Source: Planctomycetota bacterium (GTDB taxonomy: Bacteria; Planctomycetota; UBA1135; UBA2386). From it: a DNA stretch of 11,644 nt. Shown here piece after piece: positions 6,543-11,644 of this stretch. Each line of letters starts with the position of its first letter. Position 1 is the first letter of the stretch. The DNA is taken from positions 1-11,644 of the forward strand of contig JAGQRA010000766.1 of assembly GCA_020425885.1 (NCBI GenBank), read 5' to 3'. The position numbers and the translations under genes are program-made. The notes beneath the pieces were generated by a model. That model ran no database searches. It was given only the letters and a program-made list of their open reading frames with translations, and had not been told where the DNA came from.

Positions 6543-7703
6543 TCAGTTGGGGTTGGCAGCCTGGTCGGTTCCCGAGGCTTCCGGGTCGTTGCTCTCTGCG
6601 GTCGCAGCAGCATCGCTGGCGGAGGTGTCTGTGGCGGTCGGGGCCGCATCGGAAGCTGCCGAGTCGGCTTCGCTCGGATTCACCTGCGGTTCGTTCGACG
6701 CGTCCTCATCTGCCGAGGCCGGGTTCTCGTCCGGATCGCCATCGGCCTGGTCCTCGGCCTCCACCGAACGCTCGAGTTCGGCCCGCGTCATGATGTCGAT
6801 GTCCCAGCCGGTCAGCTTGCTCGCGAGGCGGACGTTCTGCCCCTTGCGCCCGATCGCCAGCGATTGCTGGTCTTCGTTGACGATCACGAGCGCTTTCCGG
6901 GTCACCGGGTCGAGGGTGATGTCGCCGACCTCGGAGGGCTTCAGCGCGTTGGCGATCAGGGTCACCGGCTCGTTGTTCCAGCGGATGATGTCGATGCGCT
7001 CGCCGTTGAGTTCGTCGATGATCGACTTGATGCGGTTGCCGCGGACGCCGACGCAGGCGCCGACGCAATCGACCTTCTCGTCGGCGGAGTCGACCGCGAG
7101 CTTGGTGCGATAGCCCGGCTCGCGTTCGATGCGGCGGATCATGATCGTGCCATCGGAGATCTCCGGCACCTCGACCTCGAACAGCGCGCGGACCAGGTCG
7201 CGGTGGGTCCGGCTCAGGATGACCTTGACCCGCGGCCCGACCTTCTTGACCTCGTAGACGAGGGCGCGGATGCGTTCGCCGACGTTGTAGTTCTCGCTGC
7301 GGACCTTCTCCGAACGCGGCAGGATGCCCTCGATGTTGCGGCCGAGGTTGACGATCACGGTGTCGCCCTCGAAGCGCTGGATGGTGCCGCTGACGATCTC
7401 GCCGACCTTGGTCTCGTAGTCGTTGTAGATGACGTCGCGCTCGGCCTCGCGAACGCGCGAGATGATCGCCTGCTTGACCGACATCGCGAAGATGCGGCCC
7501 TGCTCCTCCATCGAGACCTCGTAGTTGCACTGGAACTCGCCGGTGTCGCGATCGAGCATGATCTCGATGTCGTCGACGCCGTACTTCTTGGCCAGGGCAA
7601 GCGTCATGGCCTGCTCGATACCGACGATCAGCGCTTCCTTGTCGATCTCCTTGTCGCGGGCGATCGAATCGATGTAGCGAAGGATGTCAGCAGCGTTGGC
7701 CAT
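6543..7703 (-). CDS. nusA: Transcription termination/antitermination protein NusA
   Basis: NusA binds RNA polymerase and nascent RNA and modulates pausing, termination and antitermination. The 386-aa product starts at ATG 7703. The polymerase-binding N-domain spans about residues 1-98 (ADILRYIDSIARDKEIDKEALIVGIEQAM). The S1 domain is at 99-166 (VGEIVSGTIQRFEGDTVIVNLG). KH1 is at about 170-245 with VDCVGACVGVRGNRIKSI. KH2 is at about 250-310 with NEDQQSLAIGRKGQNVRLASKLTGW. A low-complexity acidic Asp/Glu/Ala/Ser tail (311-386) ends the protein. The E. coli-type C-terminal acidic helix-hairpin repeats are absent, as in many non-proteobacterial NusA proteins. It is the first gene of the operon; rimP, which usually precedes it, is missing here. 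No Shine-Dalgarno motif is visible before the ATG. A long structured leader lies upstream. Confidence 0.97.
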   Translation of the reverse strand: MANAADILRYIDSIARDKEIDKEALIVGIEQAMTLALAKKYGVDDIEIMLDRDTGEFQCNYEVSMEEQGRIFAMSVKQAIISRVREAERDVIYNDYETKVGEIVSGTIQRFEGDTVIVNLGRNIEGILPRSEKVRSENYNVGERIRALVYEVKKVGPRVKVILSRTHRDLVRALFEVEVPEISDGTIMIRRIEREPGYRTKLAVDSADEKVDCVGACVGVRGNRIKSIIDELNGERIDIIRWNNEPVTLIANALKPSEVGDITLDPVTRKALVIVNEDQQSLAIGRKGQNVRLASKLTGWDIDIMTRAELERSVEAEDQADGDPDENPASADEDASNEPQVNPSEADSAASDAAPTATDTSASDAAATAESNDPEASGTDQAANPN

Positions 7704-7723
7704 GGAAGGGGCGGGTCATTCAA

Positions 7724-7739
7724 GCCGTCCGAAGACGGC
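7724..7739 (-). promoter_or_regulatory. UUCG-tetraloop hairpin just upstream of nusA
   Basis: The minus strand reads GCCGTC-TTCG-GACGGC, a perfect 6-bp stem capped by the very stable C(UUCG)G tetraloop. It ends 20 nt before the nusA ATG. No T-tract follows (TTGAATGACC), so it is not a textbook intrinsic terminator. It could be a pause, a weak attenuator, or a structure affecting initiation at nusA. Confidence 0.55.
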
Positions 7740-7933
7740 ACAGGGAAACGGCAAAGCCCTGGCAGGCAGCACAATCCCCGCCCCCCGAACCATGGGCTCG
7801 TGGGTATTCGGTCGAGAGGCAGCATGTTGTGCCGCCGCAGGACGGGGATTCCGCTGACTGCCCGGGCGAGGCCGGCAGTCGGTCGGACCAACCGACGACA
7901 TTTCGATCGCCGATCAGCCCTTGTGGGCGCAGA

Positions 7934-7961
7934 ATGCTAGCCACGCTGCGGTTGGGGTCAA
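7934..7961 (-). promoter_or_regulatory. Sigma70-like promoter for the nusA operon
   Basis: On the minus strand, TTGACC (7961-7956) and TAGCAT (7939-7934) are separated by 16 nt. They match the -35 consensus at 5 of 6 and the -10 consensus at 4 of 6 positions. Initiation would fall near 7927, giving an untranslated leader of about 225 nt before nusA. In sequence this G+C-rich, such a pair in the only long upstream gap is plausible but unproven. Confidence 0.5.
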
Positions 7962-8033
7962 GACGACATTGATTCCGCCCGCCGCGGTTACCGTCCTCGC
8001 GGCGCAACTAGGAGTAGTCATCGCCACCTGGAC

Positions 8034-8516
8034 ATGACCCAACTCGCCCACAACCTGAGCCTTCGGCCGTTCCGTCTCACCGACGCCGATGCGATCGAAC
8101 CCTGGCTGTCGGCGCCGGGTCTCTCCCTGCCCGGAGGCGCCGCACGACGTGACTGGCCACTCCGCATCCTTGCCGATCAGCGCATCGTGCTGAAGGTGGC
8201 CGAGACCCGCGGTTGCAGGGTCGGCCTGGTCCGCCTCGATTGCGGTCCGGATCGCATCGCCGAGATCACGCTCGTCGTCGCACCCGAGAGCCGGCGGTGC
8301 GGTCATGGCCGGGCGATGCTCGAGGCGGCCGTCGTCCACGCCCGCAGCCTCGGCTTGCGTCTGCTGTGCGCCAGCATCGACCTCGGCAACGTCACGGCCT
8401 GCGAGTTCTTCCAGGACATGGGGTTCGTCAACGACGGACTCGTCGGCAGCCGGTTGCGTCTGGTGCGGCCGGTCCATGCCGGGCTCGGTCAGCCGCCACT
8501 CGTGATCGATGTCTGA
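8034..8516 (+). CDS. GNAT-family N-acetyltransferase
   Basis: This 160-aa protein has a single GNAT domain, which transfers an acetyl group from acetyl-CoA to an amine. The substrate cannot be told from sequence. The N-terminus LSLRPFRLTDADAIEPWL (8-25) is the usual first strand and helix. Motif A is ITLVVAPESRRCGHGRAMLEAAV (78-100), with the acetyl-CoA pyrophosphate loop R-R-C-G-H-G-R-A at 87-94. Motif B is SIDLGNVTACEFFQDMGF (114-131). The region between residues 26 and 75 is short and poorly conserved. The ATG at 8034 is the first Met before the conserved strand. It is divergent from nusA and 73 nt upstream of the methyltransferase, so the two plus-strand genes may be cotranscribed. RimI-like or antibiotic-acetylating roles are possible but not supported specifically. 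Confidence 0.88.
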   Translation: MTQLAHNLSLRPFRLTDADAIEPWLSAPGLSLPGGAARRDWPLRILADQRIVLKVAETRGCRVGLVRLDCGPDRIAEITLVVAPESRRCGHGRAMLEAAVVHARSLGLRLLCASIDLGNVTACEFFQDMGFVNDGLVGSRLRLVRPVHAGLGQPPLVIDV

Positions 8517-8589
8517 ACGGCGCCGCTCCCGATCGGTCTGACCCGGCTCGCCGTTGCCTTCGGCTCGGCATGGCCACTACGGTGCCCGG

Positions 8590-9786
8590 GTGTCCGCCGA
8601 TTCCCCCGCACCACCTCCTGCCGTTCGTCTGACCAAGAAGGCCAGCGGCCTGGCTCGCCGCGGCCAGCTCTGGTTCTTCACCGACGACATTGCCGAGCCG
8701 GCGGGTTCGCCCGGGCAGTTGATCCGTGTGCGCGACGATGGCGGCCGCGATCTCGGCCTGGCCTTCCTCGCTGCTGCCAAGGTCGCCCTGCGACTGTGCG
8801 GCCCATGGCCCGGTCACGACATCCCCGACCGCGAGACGTTCTTCGCCGCGCGGCTCGCGGCGGCGCTGCAGCATCGGCCCGAGCTGAGCGTGGCGGATGC
8901 CGGGGTCCGTCTCGTCCACGGTGAAGGCGATGGCCTGCCGGGCCTGATCGTCGATCGCTACGGCCCGGTGCTCGTGCTGCAGGTCACGAGCGCCGCCGTC
9001 GAGAACGCGCTCGACGCGATCGTGCCGTTCCTCGTCGCCCGGACCGGAGCCGAGTCGGTCGTCGCGCGCAACGACATCCCGGCGCGCCGTCACGAGAATC
9101 TGCGACCCGAGGTGTCGTTGCTGCACGGCCGTCGCATCGAGGAGACGGTGATCAGCGAGCATGGCGTGCGCCACCCGATCCGCCCCTTCGACGGCCACAA
9201 GACCGGGTTCTACCTCGACCAGCGTCCGGCCCGCGCGCTGGTCCGGCAGCTCGCCTCGGGCCGCACCGTGCTCGACCTGTTCGCCTACCAGGGTGCGTTC
9301 TCGCTTTCGGCGCTGGCCGGTGGGGCGAGCGCCGCGCTCGCCGTCGACGAGTCGGTGCCGGCGCTCGATCGGGCCAGGGCCGCGGCGACCGCGAACAGGC
9401 TCGAAGGCCTGTCGACCGAGTCGGCCAACGTGTTCGATTTCCTGCGCGCGGAGCGCGATCGCGACGCCCGCCACGGCCTGATCATGCTCGACCCGCCGGC
9501 CTTCGCCAGGTCGAGGCGGGAACTGGCCGGAGCCGAGCGCGGCTACCGCGATCTCAACCGCCTCGCGCTGCGCGTCCTCGAGCCGGGTGGCCATCTGCTC
9601 ACGTGCAGCTGCAGCCACCACGTTTCCTTGCCGCACTTCGAGGACATCGTGCGCCAGGCCGCCGCGGGGCTGCCGTTCCGCACCGTGCTGCTGCAGCGGC
9701 TCGGGGCCGGCCCGGATCACCCGTGCCAGATCACCCATCCCCAATCGGAGTATCTGAAGGTACTGTTGCTGCAGCGCCGCGACTGA
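8590..9786 (+). CDS. RlmI-like class I SAM-dependent rRNA (cytosine-C5) methyltransferase
   Basis: The product resembles RlmI/YccW, which makes m5C1962 in 23S rRNA. From GTG 8590 it is 398 aa, close to the 396 aa of E. coli RlmI. An N-terminal PUA domain (about 12-75) opens with VRLTKKASGLARRGQLWFFTDDI. A central domain holds GEGDGLPGLIVDRYG (111-125) and DGHKTGFYLDQR (201-212). The Rossmann methyltransferase domain has motif I VLDLFAYQGAFSLSAL (227-242), an acidic AVDES (251-255), motif IV LDPPAFARS (300-308) and TCSCS (338-342), where Cys341 is the expected catalytic cysteine. The frame stays open to a TTG at 8554, adding 12 residues without homology; GTG fits the family start better, but neither has a clear Shine-Dalgarno site. 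DPPAF replaces the DPPKF of E. coli RlmI. The exact target nucleotide is inferred from the family. Confidence 0.9.
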   Translation: MSADSPAPPPAVRLTKKASGLARRGQLWFFTDDIAEPAGSPGQLIRVRDDGGRDLGLAFLAAAKVALRLCGPWPGHDIPDRETFFAARLAAALQHRPELSVADAGVRLVHGEGDGLPGLIVDRYGPVLVLQVTSAAVENALDAIVPFLVARTGAESVVARNDIPARRHENLRPEVSLLHGRRIEETVISEHGVRHPIRPFDGHKTGFYLDQRPARALVRQLASGRTVLDLFAYQGAFSLSALAGGASAALAVDESVPALDRARAAATANRLEGLSTESANVFDFLRAERDRDARHGLIMLDPPAFARSRRELAGAERGYRDLNRLALRVLEPGGHLLTCSCSHHVSLPHFEDIVRQAAAGLPFRTVLLQRLGAGPDHPCQITHPQSEYLKVLLLQRRD

Positions 9787-9861
9787 GACCCCACGGCGGG
9801 CCCGAGCCGGAGCGGCCGTGTCCGCAACTGTCGAGATCACCGAACGCGATCGATTGCCACC

Positions 9862-10086
9862 ATGACCGAACCCGTTGCCGCCCCCCTGCAGATCACGGTG
9901 AACGGCGAGGCGCGCGCCGTCGCCGCCGGCGCGACCGTTGCCGACCTGGTCGCCGCGCTCGGCATCGCCAAGGGGCCGGTCGCTGTCGAGCGCAACCGGG
10001 AGGTCGTGCCGCGGGCGGAGCACGGCGCCACGGCGCTCCGCGATGGCGACCGGCTCGAGGTCGTGACGTTCTTCGGTGGCGGGTAG
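9862..10086 (+). CDS. thiS: Thiamine biosynthesis sulfur carrier protein ThiS
   Basis: ThiS is a small ubiquitin-fold protein. Its C-terminal glycine is adenylated and thiocarboxylated and then gives sulfur to the thiazole synthase ThiG. The 74-aa product has the family pattern: [12 protein letters not shown] (9-20), a helix [22 protein letters not shown] (24-45), [24 protein letters not shown], and the diagnostic terminal Gly-Gly-Gly just before TAG. The leading MTEPVAAP is an extra eight residues. No thiG, thiF or other thiamine gene lies in the window, so ThiS here is detached from its usual partners. A MoaD-type carrier is the alternative, but the FFGGG end and size favour ThiS. It lies 75 nt after the methyltransferase stop, a gap in which I see no convincing promoter or terminator. 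Confidence 0.93.
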   Translation: MTEPVAAPLQITVNGEARAVAAGATVADLVAALGIAKGPVAVERNREVVPRAEHGATALRDGDRLEVVTFFGGG

Positions 10087-10137
10087 GGGAGCCGGCACGG
10101 GCGGGCATGCTGCCGGCCAATTGGTGGCACTCCCCGT

Positions 10138-10166
10138 TTGACGGCCACCCGGACCTTCGCTATCCT
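10138..10166 (+). promoter_or_regulatory. Sigma70-like promoter of rpmH
   Basis: TTGACG (10138-10143) and TATCCT (10161-10166) are separated by exactly 17 nt, matching the consensus at 5 of 6 and 4 of 6 positions. This is the best promoter-like pair I found in the window. Initiation 6-8 nt after the -10 box would fall at about 10172-10174, only 3-5 nt before the rpmH ATG at 10177. A leaderless or nearly leaderless mRNA is therefore predicted, and no Shine-Dalgarno motif precedes the ATG. Confidence 0.7.
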
Positions 10167-10176
10167 CCTCGCCCCC

Positions 10177-10311
10177 ATGAAGCTCAAGGTCACCAACAGC
10201 AACCGCAAGCGCGCCAAGAAGGTCGGCTTCCGCACCCGCAGCAAGACCGCCGGCGGCCGCAAGGTCATCAAGCGCAAGATCCGTCGATCGGGCAAGTTCC
10301 GCGTCGGCTAG
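10177..10311 (+). CDS. rpmH: 50S ribosomal protein bL34
   Basis: This 44-aa, extremely basic protein reads MKLKVTNSNRKRAKKVGFRTRSKTAGGRKVIKRKIRRSGKFRVG in outline. Its NRKRAKKVGFRTRSKTAGGRKVI segment (residues 9-31) matches the bL34 signature of basic residues, GFR-x-R, T-x-x-GR and V-I/L. Length equals the usual 44-46 aa. The N-terminus KLKVTNS differs from the common KRTFQPS. bL34 is a small structural protein of the large ribosomal subunit. The gene begins right behind a strong sigma70-like promoter and ends with TAG, followed by hairpins. Unlike the common dnaA/rpmH/rnpA/yidC order, neither dnaA nor rnpA flanks it; thiS lies upstream and a convergent sulfatase downstream. The gene is easy to miss because it is short. 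Confidence 0.92.
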   Translation: MKLKVTNSNRKRAKKVGFRTRSKTAGGRKVIKRKIRRSGKFRVG

Positions 10312-10330
10312 GCCGCGCGCTGACTGCTCG

Positions 10331-10346
10331 ACCGGTGTTCGCCGGT
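10331..10346. terminator. Short hairpin downstream of rpmH
   Basis: ACCGG (10331-10335) and CCGGT (10342-10346) form a 5-bp stem with a 6-nt loop, 19 nt after the rpmH stop. There is no T-tract. It may assist the larger hairpin that follows. Confidence 0.35.
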
Positions 10347-10352
10347 AGCCAT

Positions 10353-10392
10353 ACAACTCCCGCTCCGCCAAAGCCGCCGGATCGGGAGTTGT
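10353..10392. terminator. Long inverted repeat between convergent rpmH and sulfatase, probable bidirectional terminator
   Basis: ACAACTCCCG (10353-10362) pairs perfectly with CGGGAGTTGT (10383-10392). After one mismatch, TCCG (10364-10367) pairs with CGGA (10378-10381), leaving a 10-nt loop. This is the strongest inverted repeat I found in the window and sits midway between two genes that end toward each other, as expected of a shared terminator. Neither side has a run of T, so termination would be of the U-poor hairpin type or simply serve as a 3' end stabiliser. Confidence 0.6.
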
Positions 10393-10438
10393 CGCGTGTA
10401 CGGAGCGCGCCTCGCTCCCAGGCCTCGAAGCTCGGAGC

Positions 10439-11644
10439 TCAGACCTCGAAGCGGACCATCACCGAATTCGTCGGCACCGCGCCGAGCGCGTTGGCCCCCG
10501 GATCCATGGAGAGCCAGGCGCCGAAGACCTCGACGCCGATGAACGCCGGCGCCACCGGGATGGGCAGCGCGTAGGTCGCGTTGCCGAACGGGTCCGTCTG
10601 CACCCAGCTGGAGAAATCGGCCGACGAGGAGACGCGGCAATCCGCCGGCCCGCCGAACGCGGCCAGGCTGAGCGGCAGCGACATCCCGGACCAGCTTCGC
10701 CACGAGAAGCCGAGCAGGCAGAACGCCGAGCCGCCGAAGAAGAAGCGACCGCCACCGTTCAGGGTGATGTTGACTGTGCCGCCGAGCGAGGGGCTGCCGG
10801 AGGCGTGGATCGCGGGCGGGCCGTTCCACCCCGGGCAGGTGCTGTCGCCGAACACCACGAGATTCGACGCCGTGCCGCCGCCGCTGCGCAGCCGCGTGAT
10901 CTCGGCGAGCAGGTCGTTCTTGGCCTGCACGACCTGGGCGTTCGTGCTCGCGATCAGGTTGTTGTTCTCCCAGGGGTCGGTCTGCAGGTCGTAGAGCAGA
11001 TCGCTCGAACCGTAGCGGTGGATCAGCTTGTAGCGCGCATCGCGGATGGTGGCGTGACCGTTGGTGTTGGGCGCCGGCCAGGCGGTGCCGGTGAACTCCT
11101 CGGTGTAGGCGAACTGACGCAGCGGCGTCTGCGCCGGGTCGGTCAGGTAGGGCAGCAGGCTCACGCTGTCGATATCCTCGAAGGGGGCGACGGCGCGGCC
11201 GGCGCCGGCCAGCTCGAGCACGGTCCGGAACAGGTCGACGGCGCACGCCAGCGCGGTCACTTCACGGCCGGGCTGTTGGACGATCGGTCCGGAGACGATC
11301 AGCGGCACGTTGACGCCGCCCTCGTAGGGCGTGCCCTTGCTGCGGGTGCCGTCGAACGGCGCCACCGACTGGCGCTGCACCGTGCCGTTGTCGCCGATGA
11401 AGAGCACGTTGGTGTGGCTCATCGTGGCGGCGCCGAGAGTCGAGAACAGGCGGCCCATCTCGGTGTCGAGCGACTGCACCATGGCGCGATAGAACGGGAT
11501 GTTGGCCGGCGTGTGGGTGGTCGGCTGCGGCACGAGGCCGGTCAGGTTCTGCGTGTGCAGGTGGGCGGGCGGGGCGTGATACGGGATGTGCGGCGCCTGA
11601 TACGTCAGCACGCAGAGCCACGGTGTCGTCTGCGCCTGGATCCA
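10439..11644 (-). CDS. Sulfatase, C-terminal part with planctomycete-type tail domain; 5' end cut by window
   Basis: The frame is open from the window edge, giving 401 residues that end with TGA at 10441-10439. The fragment begins WIQAQTTPWLCVLTYQAPHIPYHAPP, the conserved sulfatase APHxP region. It continues with NVLFIGDNGT (Asp85-Asn86 of the fragment; the DN pair usually binds the active-site calcium), then the conserved Lys in SKGTPYEGGVNVPLIVSGP (102-120). Later come the usual LYDLQTDPWENNNL and a short helix. The N-terminal half with the formylglycine Cys/Ser (CxPxR) is outside the window, so catalytic competence cannot be judged. From about residue 262 a separate beta-rich extension with three cysteines (STCPGW, AFCLL, ADCRV) and a terminal PGANALGAVPTNSVMVRF resembles tails of many exported proteins in some planctomycete lineages, as I recall. 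The substrate is probably a sulfated polysaccharide or ester. A GTG at 11611 is internal, not a start. Confidence 0.93.
   Translation of the reverse strand, partial: WIQAQTTPWLCVLTYQAPHIPYHAPPAHLHTQNLTGLVPQPTTHTPANIPFYRAMVQSLDTEMGRLFSTLGAATMSHTNVLFIGDNGTVQRQSVAPFDGTRSKGTPYEGGVNVPLIVSGPIVQQPGREVTALACAVDLFRTVLELAGAGRAVAPFEDIDSVSLLPYLTDPAQTPLRQFAYTEEFTGTAWPAPNTNGHATIRDARYKLIHRYGSSDLLYDLQTDPWENNNLIASTNAQVVQAKNDLLAEITRLRSGGGTASNLVVFGDSTCPGWNGPPAIHASGSPSLGGTVNITLNGGGRFFFGGSAFCLLGFSWRSWSGMSLPLSLAAFGGPADCRVSSSADFSSWVQTDPFGNATYALPIPVAPAFIGVEVFGAWLSMDPGANALGAVPTNSVMVRFEV

Larger units (their letters stand above)
7704..8033. other. Divergent intergenic region between nusA and the GNAT gene, with structured nusA leader
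   Basis: These 330 nt hold no convincing gene or tRNA. On the minus strand, downstream of the promoter at 7934-7961, several perfect or near-perfect inverted repeats follow. GTCGGT/ACCGAC lies at 7896-7878, and GACTGCC/GGCAGTC at 7880-7856. A local hairpin GGCGGCA-CAACA-TGCTGCC lies at 7836-7818 (one G-U pair). A long-range pair joins AATCCCCG (7850-7843) to CGGGGATT (7780-7773). A second joins GGCGGCACAA (7836-7827) to TTGTGCTGCC (7774-7765), with one G-U pair. A UUCG-capped hairpin sits at 7739-7724. The plus-strand side upstream of 8034 shows no clear promoter; a GGAG at 8011-8014 is too far from the ATG for a normal ribosome-binding site. Confidence 0.6.

Noticed and set aside
7765..7850. 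A tRNA gene in the nusA leader, as found upstream of nusA in some bacteria
   Set aside because: No acceptor stem, anticodon arm or GTTCRANNC T-loop could be fitted; GGTTCGGGGGGC is not a T-arm.
7628..7891. An 87-aa minus-strand leader ORF running into nusA in another frame
   Set aside because: It has no motif, no ribosome-binding site and overlaps nusA for about 75 nt. A regulatory leader peptide cannot be excluded but nothing supports it.
4471..7940. Long plus-strand open frames opposite infB and nusA (for example 4471-5910, 5926-7113, 6537-7940)
   Set aside because: All are antisense to strongly conserved IF-2 and NusA, with repetitive Asp/Leu/Val/Ala-rich translations typical of complement frames in high-G+C DNA.
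7969..7994. TTGATT ... TACCGT as a plus-strand promoter for the GNAT gene
   Set aside because: The spacer is only 14 nt and the -10 match is poor.
8428..10371. A 647-codon open frame on the minus strand opposite the GNAT, methyltransferase, thiS and rpmH genes
   Set aside because: Its product is low-complexity Arg/Gly/Ala/Glu-rich with no family motif, and it mirrors codon-biased genes on the other strand. It is a G+C-driven shadow.

Overview
The window is a G+C-rich (about two thirds by eye), densely coded bacterial chromosome segment with no phage, transposon or CRISPR signature. Only one of the starts inspected has a good Shine-Dalgarno motif. The left end encodes selenocysteine synthesis, the middle a core transcription/translation operon, and the right end a secreted sulfatase whose C-terminal extension resembles the tail domain of many exported planctomycete proteins. 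Together these suggest a planctomycete (Planctomycetota). That assignment is inference; no rRNA or phylogenetic marker was compared.

Layout. 2-706 (+): 3' half of selA. 731-1792 (+): selD, read through an in-frame UGA at 791-793, so SelD itself is a selenoprotein. A plain ORF caller would truncate it to about 899-1792. 1802-2773 (-): secreted protein of unknown function, convergent with selD. 2875-7703 (-): a compact operon in the order nusA, infB, ylxP-like (DUF503), rbfA with gaps of 8-17 nt. 7704-8033: divergent intergenic region with a sigma70-like promoter for the nusA operon and a leader of about 225 nt holding several perfect inverted repeats, two of which look mutually exclusive. 8034-8516 (+): GNAT acetyltransferase. 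8590-9786 (+): RlmI-type rRNA cytosine methyltransferase. 9862-10086 (+): thiS sulfur carrier. 10177-10311 (+): rpmH (bL34, 44 aa), behind a promoter placed so close that the mRNA is predicted to be leaderless or nearly so. 10312-10438: hairpins between convergent genes. 10439-11644 (-): C-terminal part of a sulfatase, cut by the window edge.

How they work together. SelD makes selenophosphate, and SelA uses it to convert Ser-tRNA(Sec) to Sec-tRNA(Sec). Because SelD needs Sec decoding for its own synthesis, the pathway closes a loop on itself. The nusA operon joins transcription elongation/termination (NusA), translation initiation (IF-2) and 30S maturation (RbfA). The methyltransferase and bL34 add further ribosome functions across the divergent region. 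No wholly new system is evident. The strongest points for follow-up are the recoded selD with a weak SECIS candidate, the structured nusA leader, the leaderless rpmH separated from rnpA, and the TKCD G4 motif of IF-2.
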